Assembly (NCBI RefSeq): GCF_023078275.1
Contig: NC_062990.1
Span: 7,269,549-7,333,548 of the forward strand
Direction: 5' to 3'
Source of the DNA: Leguminivora glycinivorella
Lineage: Eukaryota; Arthropoda; Insecta; Lepidoptera; Tortricidae
Length of the DNA: 64,000 nt
Shown here: positions 19,513-30,699 of the stretch, one piece after another
Layout of the letters: the number at the start of each line of letters is the position of its first letter
Position numbering within the stretch: the first letter of the stretch is position 1
Program-made: the position numbers and the translations under genes
The notes under the pieces: generated by a model
What the model was told of the DNA's origin: nothing
Databases searched by the model: none
Seen by the model: the letters and a program-made list of their open reading frames with translations, nothing else

Positions 19513-19904
19513 TTCCCTTAAAATTAACGGAATTCAATAAAAACAAGGTGTATTAACTGCATCTGCCTCTTTACACTAATGATGTCCTCAACTTTCTTCC
19601 TTCCATTGCATTTTCAAAGTATCGCATTCATTGCAATTCTTCATTCTAGCCGGTTCATTTTTTGAAAATTTCTTTCATTCTGATTCCCAGCGAGTGCCTT
19701 AAAGACTTTCTTTTTTTCGTTTCACTTGAAATCATGGAACACTATTTGAAAGTTAAAATGGTCATTATTAGCGTCAATGCTTTGGTTTTACATTACAGAC
19801 AAAGGAATTACTGACTTTGACAGTAGGTAATTCAGGTCCATCCATCTCTCGACACAGGCTTAAAACTTTTGAACCTCAATGTTGACTATTTGGCCCATAT
19901 TAAC

Positions 19905-20147
19905 TTAACTTGGTGCGAAATGTCATTTGATATTTGCCAGTCGCATTTCGGTGAAGGAAAACATCGTGAGGAAGCCGGACTAATTCCAATAAGGTCTAGT
20001 TTACCCTTCGGGTTGGAAGGTCAGATGGCAGTCGCTTTCGTAAAAACTAGTGCCTACGTCAAATCTTGGGATTAGTTGTCAAAGCGGACCCCTGGCTCCG
20101 ATGAGCCGTGGCAAATGCCGGAATAACGCAAGGAGAATGATGATGAT
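19905..20147 (+). repeat. SINE S2 copy, 5'-truncated
   Basis: Starts in the S2 body (GGTGCGAAATGTCATTTGAT) without the tRNA head. Continues through GAAGGAAAACATCGTGAGGA and GCGGACCCCTGGCTCC, and ends GCAAGGAGAATGATGATGAT. Confidence 0.75.
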
Positions 20148-20254
20148 TGAAATGCTGGTTTGAGTAACCACTGAACCACTAGCTAACCAGCTACGTACTT
20201 GCAACCTCTCTCATTGCTGGCGTCCATAGGCGACGTACATTAATTTCCTTATTA

Positions 20255-20570
20255 TTATTATTATTGTGAGCCTATTGTGTCCTACTGCTGGGCAAAGGCC
20301 TCCCCCTTCTTTCTCCATTCTTCTCGATCTTGAGCTAAAACTGGCCAGTCTGTCAAAAAGGAGTCCAAGTTATCCCGCCATCGCCGGCGAGGTCAGCCGG
20401 ATCCTCTGTTCGACTCATGGGGCTCCCATTCCGTGGCTATCTTGGCCCACAAGTCATTCGGCATACGGCAGACATGTCCAGCCCAGTCCCACTTTAACTT
20501 GGCCGCTTTTCGAGCTACATCAATTATCCGAGTTTTTGAGCGCAGCGTGGTGTTTCGGATTCCCTTAATT
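20255..20570 (-). pseudogene. RTE-type LINE, C-terminal ORF fragment
   Basis: Minus-strand translation gives KLKWDWAGHVCRMPNDLWA, KIATEWEPHESNRGSGRP-type residues, RRRWRDNLDSF and WPVLAQDREEWRKKGEAFAQQ. This is the stereotyped C-terminal end of RTE-clade non-LTR polyproteins (W-A/G-H-V-x-R, G-R-P-R-x-R-W-x-D, A-x-D-R-x-x-W). Only about 100 residues survive, with no endonuclease or RT core, so it is a 5'-truncated insertion. A further scrap of the same 3' end (CTGCTGGGCAAAGGCCTCCC) lies at 46128-46170. Confidence 0.8.
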
Positions 20571-20717
20571 TATATAAAAGATGTGACTACTTTGGTACTG
20601 TACTAAAATAACAGTTTGATTGAGATTTATTGATGTAATTTGAAAAACAAAATAAAATCGTATCTCACAATTTCAAATCTAGAATAAAAAAAAATGAAAA
20701 AATCTCTTAACTAGGTT

Positions 20718-20990
20718 AGCAATTCCCGTCAACTTTGTACAATGCCACGTCAGCAAATTTTAATTGATCCTATTTTGTTACCAACATTTAGTAATATAAT
20801 TCGACTTTCGTAAGATATATACAGGATAATTGTTATAATTAAGAAAATATAGATACTAGAGAACCTTAATGACGAAATAAAACTTAATAAAATCTCAATT
20901 AATCAACAAAATCTTGGTAACAAAATAGGAATTAATAAAAACAAATTTAACTTTTCCCTTAATTTTTGTACAAAGTTGACGGGAATTGCT
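20718..20990. mobile_element. TIR element (MITE)
   Basis: AGCAATTCCCGTCAACTTTG at the left faces CAAAGTTGACGGGAATTGCT at the right. The inversion continues inward (TCCTATTTTGTTACCAA versus TTGGTAACAAAATAGGA). 273 bp, AT-rich inside, non-coding. 20991-21465 holds only an (AC)n tract at about 21219-21238. Confidence 0.8.
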
Positions 20991-21465
20991 GAGGTATACA
21001 TTATACTTATTCTTAACGCTTGCCACAAAACAAAAGTAGTGTTATTTTTCTAACCAATTTGTTTTCCTAACAGTAACAAATGACTATTGCTTTGTCTCGG
21101 CAGTAAAAACTATAAACACCCAATTTTACACGAACCATATGTTCTAAATCTGCTTCTTCCACTTATTTTTTATCTTACTAAATATAAATCATTCAATATT
21201 TACGGTGAACACAAACACACTCTTACACACACACACACAGTAATTATCGCATACCTAGAATATTCCAACATGTGTATTGGTCTAACGCATTTTGTAATCT
21301 GTATTTGTCACAGATATATTATCTGAATAGACTATAACATTAGGCGCCTAGCCTACGTCGAATCAAATGGATGTGTCAAAGTTTTGATCCAAAACATTAT
21401 GTTACTTATGCCAAAGCTATTCATACATCCCGAGTTTCCTCGCATTCTCTAATCTATTTTTAACC

Positions 21466-21766
21466 CCCGACGCAAAAACGACGGGGTGTTATAAGTTTGA
21501 CGTGTCTGTCTGTGTGTCTGTCTGTCTGTCTGTCCGTCCGTCTGTCTGTCTGTCTGTCTGCCTGTCTGTCTGTTTGTCTGTCTGTCTGTGTGTGTGTCTG
21601 TCTGTGGCATCGTAGCTCCTGAACGGATGAACCGATTTCGATTTAGTTTTTTTTATTTGAAATCTGTGTTAATCGGGAGTGTTCTTAGCCATGTTTCATG
21701 AAAATCGGTCCACTAGGTCGCGGTCGGGGGTTTTTTCAAAATTTTAATTTTGTGGTTAGGTTATTA
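21466..21766 (+). repeat. Family B copy with long CTGT tract
   Basis: Starts CCCCGACGCAAAAACGACGG, followed by about 100 bp of CTGT/CCGT/GTGT repeats, GGCATCGTAGCTCCTGAACG, CATGTTTCATGAAAATCGGT and ends TTTAATTTTGTGGTTAGGTTA. The end words TAACC and GGTTA suggest short inverted termini. 21770-22300 holds ATTTC repeats at 21989-22008 resembling a LINE tail, otherwise nothing. Confidence 0.8.
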
Positions 21767-22302
21767 ATAAAATTGATGCGTATTGAAATCAACTTCCATC
21801 TACAAGACCAAACACAATTCAGAACTATGTCCGAAAGATGTCATTCAGTCATCGTGCGTATAGTACACGCCAATACACGAGCTAAATCCAAATGACATTT
21901 TTCAAATGTCCTACTGATATTAGTGTAACTTACAATAAGCCTCTCCGGTTCAAATGTTATTTAAAAATTCTCATCCACGCTTTTTATTTCATTTCATTTC
22001 ATTTATTTTGCGATCAACATAGGATCATAATTATATTATTAAAATTAAAATTAGAATACATTAAATTAAAATAGGTACACTTTATGATTTTACATTACTT
22101 AAATTACCAAATTGACATTCAGAAACATTGTATTCATTTCATTTCAATAGTAATATTCCTTGATTTCATTTAATAATGTATTGACATATTTTGATATTTT
22201 TAAATATAATTACTACCAATTACGACTAATATATTAATTTTAATACACCATGTAATAATCATGTTAATAAATTTTGACGTGTAATATGTAATATTATAAA
22301 TA

Positions 22303-22330
22303 AATGAGTATGAGTATGAGTATGAGTATT
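22303..22330 (+). repeat. (ATGAGT)n microsatellite
   Basis: About four and a half copies of ATGAGT. The stretch after it (22331-22640) has no feature I recognise. Confidence 0.8.
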
Positions 22331-22636
22331 GACATTTACTTAACCGCGGTTACATATGCGGGGCTATCAAAATCGTTTCCAACCAGCACAAGAATGAAAT
22401 TGTGTTTCTGTCTTCTATTCACGTATATGTCTGTGCTTATCGTTCGATGTTTCCTCTGCAATTTCCTCCAGTCAAACGGGTCTTAATGACTTCGCAATAA
22501 GGGCGAAAATGGAATATACACAAAGGTCGCGTCAGTACCTTCGTCAGTTTGTTTATCATGCCTGTTTTGTCGCGGTGACCTAGTTCCGTGGAAATATACG
22601 GAGTGTTATTTTGGAAGCCACAGAACTATTGTTAAA

Positions 22637-22880
22637 CACTGATGCCGCAGACAGACACACACACAGGCAGACAGACAGACGACAAACTTGTTACACCCCG
22701 TCGTTTTTAATCCCCGACGCAAAAACGAGGGGGTGTTATATGTTTGACGTGTCTGTCTGACTGTTTGTCTGCCTGTGTGATTTAGATTTAGTTCTTAGCC
22801 ATGTTTCATAAAAATCTGTCCACTATGTCGGAGTTTTTTTTTTTTAATTTTAATTTTGTTGTCAGGTTTTTGCGTCCGGG
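22637..22880. repeat. Two family B fragments, head to head
   Basis: 22637-22708 is a minus-strand B end (GACAGACAGAC...CACCCCGTCGTTTTTAATCC). 22708-22880 is a plus-strand B copy starting CCCCGACGCAAAAACGAGGG and ending near GTTGTCAGGTTTTT. They meet exactly at their termini. Confidence 0.65.
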
Positions 22881-23012
22881 ATTAAAAATAAACATTTTCA
22901 CTACGTACGGACAATCGTATTTAATTTTCATGATTTGAACGAATCCAATAAGTACTTATTATTTATAAATTGAAATAGATATCATACACGAAAGAAAAAA
23001 ACGGCAAGGCCC

Positions 23013-23092
23013 ACTGGGGGCCGAGCCGGGAATCGAACCCGGGTCTTCAGCTTAACGCGGCTAACGTCTTTACCACTAGACCACACGCCCGC
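23013..23092 (-). tRNA. tRNA-like sequence, probably SINE-derived
   Basis: On the minus strand: GGTCTAGTGGTAAAGACG (A box), then CCCGGGTTCGATTCCCGGC (B box and T arm). The anticodon arm does not fold into a 5-bp stem and the acceptor stem has mismatches, so I regard it as a tRNA-derived SINE head or pseudogene. 22881-23012 and 23093-23395 contain nothing else. Confidence 0.4.
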
Positions 23093-23395
23093 AAAAGAAC
23101 AAACCAAAAAAAGTATTCAATAAAATAATTTGATTTGTTCCCTAGTTACTTATTATTTGTTAATAGGCCTTTACTTAGCAAAATTTAATTACAGTAAAAA
23201 TCCACAAACGCAGCTACATTATACCAAATCCTAACAGCCATTATTCAAATAGAAGCATTACATGAATTCAATAGTTCTTGAATAAATGTATGAATTTCTC
23301 CGCTCAGTAGTTTGCAGACAAGTTCACCGCTTGAATTTCTGATGCTGGCAAATAAGTGCCGAAGAGTAAGAAAGAGACTACCACGAGTTTCCGTA

Positions 23396-23870
23396 CATAT
23401 ATACATATAATCACGCCTATATCCCATAAAGGGGTAGGCGGAGCACATGAACTACTAAGTTTCTGTGCCACTTGGCAATAACCTAACCACAAAATTAAAA
23501 TTTTGAGAAAACCCTCGACCGCGACATAGTGGACCGATTTTCATAAAACATGGCTAAGAACACTCCCGACTAACCTAGCTTTCAAACAGAAAAAAAAACT
23601 AAATCGAAGTCGGTTCATCCGTTCGGGAGCTACGATGCCACAGACAGACACACAAACAGACAGACAGACACACACACAGACAGACACGTCAAACTTATAA
23701 CACCCCGTCGTTTTTGCGTCGGGGGTTAAAAGAAATCCAAATTGTGACATTGAAGTGACAGGTCGCTAGCCTCTCGCCCACAATTTAACCCATATCCCAC
23801 AGTCGACTTCTACGACACCCACGGGATGAAAGGGGGTGGTGAAATTCTTAACCCGTCACCACACGGGGCT
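23396..23870 (+). repeat. Family A copy interrupted by family B
   Basis: The first part (23396-23475) runs CATATAATCACGCCTATATCC to GTGCCACTTGGCAA. The second part (23729-23870) resumes AAATTGTGACATTGAAGTGACAGG and ends with ATTCTTAACCCGTCACCAC. Family B lies between them. Confidence 0.75.
23476..23728 (-). mobile_element. Family B copy inserted in family A
   Basis: TAACCTAACCACAAAATTAA to CGTCGTTTTTGCGTCGGGGG, a complete B unit of about 250 bp with a moderate GACA tract. It interrupts family A between GGCAA and the AAAGAAA of the A core. The exact target duplication is unclear because both sides are A-rich. Confidence 0.7.
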
Positions 23871-23904
23871 TGATCGAGTTTTCGTAAATTATAAAATTAC
23901 ATTT

Positions 23905-24528
23905 ATACAACATACAATCACGCATACATCCCATAAAGGGGTCGGCCCTAAATGAAACTACTCAAGCTTCAGTGCCACTCTTGGCAATTAAGGGGTTGAA
24001 TTGAATTGAATTTTTAAAATTAAATGGCCTCAGGCCATTGGTGGGACTATTTTGCCAGTGTCAAAAGTAATATAAGCAAATTGTTATTGATTTTGGTACG
24101 GTAAGTATGTCAGTGTACGGTAGTTGGAATTTGTAAATTGATAGCTAGATTTTACAAGGGCACGTGGACTGTCAGCCGTTGACGACAAAAAAGTGGCTAA
24201 ACGCGTTTCGAAATTAATTCTTCATTAGCTTCTCACTATAACATTAGTTTACTGCATAATAAGCTATCGATATTACACTTTAAACAACATTAATGAGCAA
24301 AAGAAGGAAAAATTATTCACGACACGATACCGCTACGATGGCGTTCGAACCGGTAGTCAATTAAGGGGTTGAAAGAAAACGAAATTGTGACACTGCAGTG
24401 ACAGGTTGCTACCCCATCGACGGCACCCCAATTGAACTCATATCCCAGTTATCGCATAGTCGACTGCTGCAATACCCACGGGAGGAAAGCAGGTGGCGAA
24501 ATGCTTAGCCTTTTACTACACAGGGAGG
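23905..24528 (+). repeat. Two further family A pieces
   Basis: 23905-24000 carries ACATACAATCACGCATACATC and the GTGCCACTCTTGGC core. 24361-24528 is more diverged (AAGGGGTTGAAAGAAAACG, GTGACAGGTTGCTACC, CACGGGAGGAAAGCAGGTGG). The 360 bp between them (24001-24360) show no match to known families. Confidence 0.55.
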
Positions 24529-24529
24529 T

Positions 24530-25439
24530 TCTCCATATTTCTTCAGTCATTCCCTCAATGCTGAAGATCGTGTCATCATGTCATCCTGTTGAAGACTAGG
24601 TCCCTCCATAGGCATCTGTTCCTCGCCAAGCGCATTGCCTCCTGAAGTTTTAATTGCATGGGTGCAGTAATTTGAACACACCATCTAGTGGGTGGAGGGG
24701 CATGAGGTCTCGTGCCTTAGCGTCTATTTCAGACGATTTATGGTGCAATAAAAAAGAGAGAAGAGACCTGTGCGAGAGCGACATATTTTGCCACATAGCT
24801 GACAAGGGGAGCTTGGAACCGATTGCGACGTTTCGCTATGGTGTCTTCTTTCCCTTCTGTCAGCAAGTGCCGCAAACCAGGTCTCATCGTCGAACGCGTT
24901 ATAATTAATCCTCCATATAATGAAAGTAATTTTCCATGGTAGAGGTAAAATCATGATAGAGGCACTTCTAGCAAATAAGTTGGAATAAAAAAGGTGATTT
25001 TCCGGTCCAGTGGCAGCGGGACGAATTTTGTCGGGTCATGTGATATTTCTGATGCGTCAGCAGTCGGATCTGATCTTTTCTTTTCAGTCTGGTACCTATT
25101 TGTGGATATTTTCGGTATGTATCTAAAGATAAGATGGTTACTTATAAATGTCCAAAAAGTTACTTACTTAATATTTTGAATTAGGATTTTGTTTTCTAAG
25201 ACCTTGTAATATGGTTCTTCGTAAGGACTAACTATAGTCTGTATTTTTAAGTATAAATGTAAACAAAATCTACCCTCAAAACGCTCCTTGAACTAGTTGA
25301 GGGTAAATGTCGATGACACAAACAAATAAGGAGGTTAAAACGGGTCGCACAGTGACAGAATTATCCGCTTGATTTCATATTTAGTTGGTTAACCAAGAAA
25401 TTTCTTATATACACCTCGGACACTGCCGATAAAATATAT
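24530..25439. other. No recognised feature
   Basis: I see no repeat family, TIR or coding pattern here. The 84-residue frame at 24654-24908 and the overlapping minus frame resemble no known protein. Confidence 0.5.
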
Positions 25440-25620
25440 GTAAGAGGTGTGTTCATAGCACACAGCTCCTGAACGCGTACTATGCTTGTATGACAGGTCG
25501 ACTGTTCGCGTTTTTGACAATCGGTAATTGTGAGGTACCTAACTTTCAGCGGGAAGTGGGAGTGCCCATACTGTACGATATCACTCTTTATTACACTGTG
25601 TCTTATAACTACCCGATTTG
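25440..25620 (+). repeat. Repeat, inverse of 39070-39250
   Basis: CGCGTACTATGCTTGTATGA, CAGGTCGACTGTTCGCGTTTTTGACA and CAGCGGGAAGTGGGAGTG match the reverse complement of the segment at 39070-39250. Function unknown. Confidence 0.6.
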
Positions 25621-25899
25621 GTACAATTTTTTTTTATGAAATAGGCAGCAAACGAGCAATTTCTTTACGGTTTTTTAATACCTAAAAGTACAGAGTACCT
25701 ATATTGTGCAAAATGGTGTCAGTTACACCACTGCACGAATTCGACCCATACTTGTATTGCGCGCATGATGCAAACTTGCAAAGCGCATCAAACGAGTTTC
25801 GTATAAATTATAAAGAGTGCTTTGTCCTTACTTTTGATATCTTTGGTAAGGTAAAAGTGGCAGTGTTACATTAATTTTTCAATGACTTAAGATTGACCA

Positions 25900-25995
25900 T
25901 CCTACACCGGGGCTGTCGACGCAACGGACCCACGCAGTTACGTCATCGCCCAAATCAATTGTTTAGTGTAAACTTTTAATGTTTGTTTTTTTTTT
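25900..25995 (+). repeat. Repeat shared with 40035-40115
   Basis: CCTACACCGGGGC, ACGCAACGGACCCACGCAG and GTCATCGCCCAAATCAATTG recur at 40035-40115. 25621-25899 holds a fragment of the 4458 repeat (GAAATAGGCAGCAAACGAG) and nothing else. Confidence 0.6.
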
Positions 25996-26093
25996 TCATA
26001 TTACGGTTTTTTTTTAATTTAAGTTTCATAACGCATCTGTAATGTCATTGAAATATGTTTTCAAATAAATATAATATATATAAATGTATTTGA

Positions 26094-27574
26094 GGATCGG
26101 TCTGGCGCAGTCGGTAGTGACACTGCCTGCTACTCCGCGGTCCCGGGTTCGAATTCCGGTAAGGGCATTTATTTGTGTGATGAGCACATCAGATATTTGT
26201 TCCTGAGTCATGGATGTTTTCTATGTATATAAGTATTCATGTATTATACAAGGTGCTCGCGAGGAACCCGCATAACTTGAACCACGCGTTTCTGAGGCCA
26301 AAAGAAAGAAAAAATGTTATATGAATTTTAAAATTTTTTGCGAAAAACAATTTTATTTTTTCATTTTTTTTTTACTTTTTTGGACGTATTTTCACATATA
26401 AAGTAATTTTTATCCATGAAGTTGGCAATTAAAATGAGTTCCTTAATTTATTTTTCTAAAAACCAAATTTTTTGGAAGTTTTTCTTGTCACATTTTGACA
26501 TCTATCAATGACTATTGTGAGACTATGCTCCGCAACTGCGCATCAGCGCCGTTAAGGCTGCTTTAAAAAAAAAACGTCAAAATAATGTAAAATTGATAGT
26601 TTTAGTCGGTGAAATACTACACTTTCCGTTATCCAATAGATTTATTTGATTCAAATTTCAGTTAGAGCATCTTATTATCTTGATTTTTATAAGACTGGAT
26701 TTTTGAAAACCAAGTCACTAAATTAATTATGAATTTTTCTCTAATGCACGTTTAGAAAAACTCACGTATAGAGCTGAATTAGTCGATCTTATTTGTAAAA
26801 TTTGGACAATTTTGATTACTATAACAGGTAAATTTATAATTCGTATATCCTGTACTACAATCTTCTAAGACTACATTTTTAGTATAAAGTTTTAAAAAAC
26901 AGTAAACGAGGCTAAGACGAATTCAATTTTTTTCAGAAATTACCTAAAATTAAGTGACAATTTCTTTGAAAATCTACATCACATCGAAATAATTTTTATA
27001 CTTAATTAATCTGCAACGTTTAATTAAATTTCTGTTATGCCTTAGTGATTATAAATTGCTATTACTTATTTTTGGCAATTTTTTGAAAACGAGCCTTCAC
27101 CGGTACAATTATTACCACTTTTGGACATTTTCTCATATTTTGTTAGACCAAGTAGAAAAAGTCCTATAATGTGATATATATTTGTAAACAACTCGCAAAG
27201 CCCTTTAATTTGATACCACACATGGTATGATCAAGCGCTCGGTTGCGATTTCACTGTTTTTCACACTAAAGCCCTCTTAAGAAGACCTTTTCTACTGAGT
27301 AACAATACGGAAATGTTTTTTTTTTTATTGGCAATAACTCTGAAACTAGACGAAATCTAGAAAAGTTTATATGACATTTTAGTCTTAAAATGTGACCAAG
27401 AATATGCCGTGGGTTAGTTGGGTTATATAAAGTAAAGTTATATGGGTTCCTCGCGAGCACCTTGTATATATCGTTGTCTGAGTACCCATGCACAACACAA
27501 GCTTTCTTGAGCTTACCGTGGGCCTCAGTCAATCTGTGTAAGAATGTCCTAAAATATTTATTTATTTATTATAT
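26094..27574 (+). mobile_element. SINE S1, full length, split by a DNA element
   Basis: The tRNA-derived head (26094-26165) has A box TGGCGCAGTCGG and B box GGTTCGAATTCC. The body follows with TTGTGTGATGAGCACATCAG, TGTTCCTGAGTCATGGATG and, after the 26249-27464 insertion, TATCGTTGTCTGAGTACCC and TCAATCTGTGTAAGAATG. The tail is (ATTT)n, as in other copies. The 5'-truncated copies at 31373 and 61199 confirm the uninterrupted order. Confidence 0.85.
26249..27464. mobile_element. TA-flanked TIR transposon, non-autonomous
   Basis: The first 21 bases, starting CAAGGTGCTCGCGAGGAACC, are perfectly inverted at the right end (GGTTCCTCGCGAGCACCTTG). TA flanks both sides (26247-26248, 27465-27466) within the S1 body, which reads through without it in other copies. 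1216 bp, AT-rich, no transposase frame of useful length. TA duplication is compatible with a Tc1/mariner-like enzyme acting in trans, but no coding relative is in the window. A 455-bp deletion derivative is at 42477-42931. Confidence 0.8.
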
Positions 27575-27647
27575 TGAAAGTAGCATCTACTAGGACTGTC
27601 AAGAATTGGTACTTTTGTGAGTATATTTTTTGATGAAGTATTAATTT

Positions 27648-28165
27648 TTAACGCCCGACGCAAACACGACGGGGTGTTATAAGTTTGACGTGTCTGTCTG
27701 TCTCTGTGTGTGTCTGTCCGTGGTTCTGTGGCATCATAGCTTTTTTGAACGGATGAACCGATTTATAAATTTTTTCTTTTTTTTCTTTAACAGCTGAATT
27801 AGTTGGGAGCTCTTAGTGACCGGCCACACCAGAGCGTCGCGTGTCTCGGGGCGCGCAACGGGCGTCCGCGCCACGCCGCTTCAGTGTAATTCAAAAAACG
27901 CCTCCTCAGTACATTTTGTATAGGAAAGACGTAAGACGCGCCCCAGGTGGCGTGGCGGCGGCGGGGCGCGCGCCGCGCCGCTTGGCGGCGCGCCTTACGT
28001 CCTTCCTATACAAAATGTACTGAGGAGACGCTTTTTGAATTACACTCAGGTGGCGTGGCGCGGACGCCCTTTGCGCGCCCCGAGACACGCGACGCATAAG
28101 TGGGAACGCTGCCTTAGCCGTGTTTGATGAAAATCGGTGCACTAAGTACGTCGGGGGTTTTTTCA
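27648..28165 (+). repeat. Family B copy interrupted by family G
   Basis: CGACGCAAACACGACGGGGTG through the GTCTGT tract to GTTGGGAGCTCTTAG (27816), then after the foldback CTTAGCCGTGTTTGATGAAAATCGG to about 28165. Confidence 0.75.
27817..28112. mobile_element. Family G foldback, copy 2
   Basis: Inverted arms as in 9687-9954 (CCGGCCACACCAGAGCGTCG; CGTCTCGGGGCGCGC-type; CTCAGTACATTTTGTATAGG). CTTAG lies on both sides (27812-27816, 28113-28117), and family B reads CTTAG once here when uninterrupted. The right tip (ATAAGTGGGAACGCTGC) has diverged from the left. The centre is very GC-rich (GGGGCGCGCGCCGCGCCG). Confidence 0.8.
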
Positions 28166-28849
28166 AAGTATACATTTTGTATCTCCGTCTTCTTAAATAA
28201 TGTAGCTTCAGCGATTGTTACCATAGTTTCTGCTCGTGTGTTTCCAAAGTGGTTCAACCATGAACCACTAAATCAACGGGCAAATTCGCCCTTTAATGGG
28301 AATCGGAATGCATGCGGCTTAACCTACTGTGTTATTCTCCTAGTTCAGTTTCCAAAACAAGGTTTAATTCTGTTTCCTTCGATTTTTTAAATAAGGAATA
28401 ATATTGATTTAGTTAGAGGAGGTTAGCGTTTAAACATAGTGTTTAAAACATAGTAATTTAAAACGCGATTAAGTCCCGTTTGCAATTTTAAATAAGGAAT
28501 ATAATTTCGTCAATACACACTTCTCCGTATTGACTTTACTTGCTTTGCCACGATAGATAGATGTCGATTTGAATGTTTAAAAGGTATTCATTAAAATAAC
28601 ACGTAATTTCGTAACACTTACGTTTATTAGCCTGACGTTTCGGACGTGTCATTACGTCCGTGGTCACAGGCGGACTGGCGGGAAGTTGTATCAACATCTT
28701 CTAATAGCTATGAGAGTTTTTCGAACTACCCGCTCTTGATTTTCATTGGTTACTACTGACTTCGCTATAGGGTTGTCACTTTGCCTACACATAACACTTA
28801 CGACATCCGATGTTGGGTAAGTGTTAGGGACTATCTACACACAGGCGAC
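28166..28849. other. No recognised feature
   Basis: AT-rich, with TTATTAGCCTGACGTTTCGGACG at about 28624, which may be the edge of a repeat. No coding pattern. Confidence 0.4.
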
Positions 28850-29040
28850 GCACTTCGTAAGACGCGGAATGGACGCCAGCGCCGCGCCGCTCGATTGTAA
28901 TTTAAACAACGTCTCCTTGGTATATTTTGTATAGGAAAGACGTAAGACGCGCCCCAAGCGACGCGGCGCCACGCCCACGCATATACTCAGGTGGCGCGGC
29001 GCTGACGTCCGTTCCGCGTCTTACAACGTGCGTCGCCTTA
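28850..29040. repeat. Family G copy, diverged
   Basis: GGCGACGCACTTCGTAAGACGC at the left faces GTCTTACAACGTGCGTCGCC at the right. Internal ATTTTGTATAGGAAAGACGTAAGACG is shared with copies 1 and 2. CTTAG appears just beyond the right end (29036-29040). Confidence 0.65.
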
Positions 29041-29079
29041 GTGTGGGTTGCCGCTTACGCTATTATTAAATACATACAT

Positions 29080-29322
29080 ACAACATACAATCACGCCTGT
29101 ATCCCATAAAGGGGTAGGCAGAGCACATGAAACTACTAAAGCTTCAGGGCCACTCTTGGCAAATAAGGGGTTAAAATAAAACGAATCTGTGGCATTGCAG
29201 TGACAGGTTGCCATCAGCCTCTCGTCTACACCACAATTTAACTCATATCCCATATTCGCCTTCTATGACACCCACGGGAAGAAAGGGGGTGGTGAAATTC
29301 TTAACCCGTCACCACACAGGCT
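29080..29322 (+). repeat. Family A copy
   Basis: Full-length family A from ACAACATACAATCACGCCTG to TCTTAACCCGTCACCACACAGG. Minor changes only (CTATGACACCCACGGGAAGA). 29323-29790 has no assignable feature. Confidence 0.85.
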
Positions 29323-29794
29323 ATTATCATGAATGTCATTTTCAAGCAAAACGTTCCACTTTGTCTCTTTTCATAAGAACGCAATCAAATTTCACACTTA
29401 TGACTTATTTTCTCGTAAATCTATGTTTTGACATAATGTGCTATGTTGTGTTGTGAAATGTGTTGTGTCAATTTAGACTCACCCTGTTGTGAGATTCGGA
29501 ACGAATTTTCTGCCGTTATCCCGTAACCTACAGCTGTTTTCCTCCTTCAATTGTTTTCAAAACACGTCTCATCTGACACAGCAACTTTGTGAAAATTATT
29601 TTCCTCGAAGGTGCGCGGAAATATAATAAGCTGTTTCGAGATCAGAAAAAAACATATCAATTTGACAAAAAGAATTGGGTCAAAAATATTGTTTTTATTT
29701 TTTCAATTTTATTACAATTTGGACAAGAAAATACGTTTGACGTTTAAAGTATAAGAACCCTGTAGGTAAAACAAAATTAAATGATAGGACCATA

Positions 29795-30335
29795 ATATAA
29801 TAGGGGACAGACAAGCCTATACAAAAAAGCGTACCCCTGAAATGTATAGGCCTTTTAGGCTTAAAACTAGATGGCGCTGTTCGCAGCCTGGAAGTGGCCA
29901 AAATCATATTTTTCCGAATTATTTTTGCGTGTTTTTATTTTTATAAAAACAAATGACTTGCTTCTTCATTTTAATAGCATAGTATCACGTCAATACACAT
30001 TTAAAAAAAATTGTAGACATCATCAGTGAAGGTATGGTAAAAATGAGGTACGATTTTTAAATAATTATTCATAAACGTACTCTAAAGTAAAGTTATCAAG
30101 CCGATAAAGTTCGTATGTCCCTTTCCGACGTATTGGCGTGATAGAAAAGGACAAACGAACTTTATCGGCTTGATAACTTTATAGTACGTTTATGAATAAG
30201 GGGGTTAGTATGGAGACTGTAAATCCTGTATGAATAATCCTTGATGTTACCTAGATTTCAACCCAGCATCTGCTTTACAGGCAGACTATTTGGTCATAAA
30301 ATGTATGCCAGTTTTTATAGTTATTTGTTATACAT
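29795..30335 (+). repeat. Repeat shared with 37425-38210, split by family H
   Basis: GATGGCGCTGTTCGCAGCCTGGAAGTGGCC, TTTTTGCGTGTTTTTATT, ATCACGTCAATACACATTT and ATTTGGTCATA recur in order at 37425-38210. The family H hairpin at 30063-30203 interrupts this copy only. Confidence 0.7.
30063..30203. mobile_element. Family H hairpin MITE, copy 3
   Basis: TTATTCATAAACGTACTCTAAAG at the left faces TTATAGTACGTTTATGAATAA at the right; loop TTTCCGACGTATTGGCGTGATAG. It is nested in the 29795 repeat. Confidence 0.85.
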
Positions 30336-30660
30336 ACAAGGGGGCAAAGTTGTATTTTAACACACGAGAAGTAAAATACATTTGCACCCGAGTGTAACAC
30401 AAAACTTTTCCCCTCACTATAGCTACTAGGAAACTACAACGCAAAAAATGCGTTTATCACTGCTTCCAGTAGTTCCACAGGTGGTAAATCATCTTTATTA
30501 CTATATTCACCTACTTTTATCAATTTTAAAGCAGTTAATTTGACTTTATTCAAGGTCAAATTACTTTACCCACTAGTGGATAAAATGCGTTTTTACCCGC
30601 TGCTATTAAAGGACAAAACTCGTGTTTCCGAGCTAGTGAGGGGACAAAATGTTTACTGAA
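30336..30660 (+). repeat. Repeat shared with 51808-52190
   Basis: TTAACACACGAGAAGTAAAATAC, CCCGAGTGTAACA, CGCAAAAAATGCGTTTATCACTGC, GTGGATAAAATGCGTTTTTACCCGC and TTTCCGAGCTAGTGAGGGGA match 51808-52190 closely. Non-coding on inspection. Confidence 0.8.
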
Positions 30661-30699
30661 CGACTTGGACTTACATTCAGTCATCTAAAATGGATGTAT

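Noticed and set aside
21500..21605. CRISPR-like array in regularly repeated GTCTGTCTG tracts
   Set aside because: Simple tetranucleotide microsatellite without spacers, in a eukaryotic repeat family.
27266..27532. 88-residue minus ORF as a transposase fragment of the CAAGGTGC element
   Set aside because: It crosses the element's right end into SINE S1 sequence, so it cannot be an element-encoded protein.
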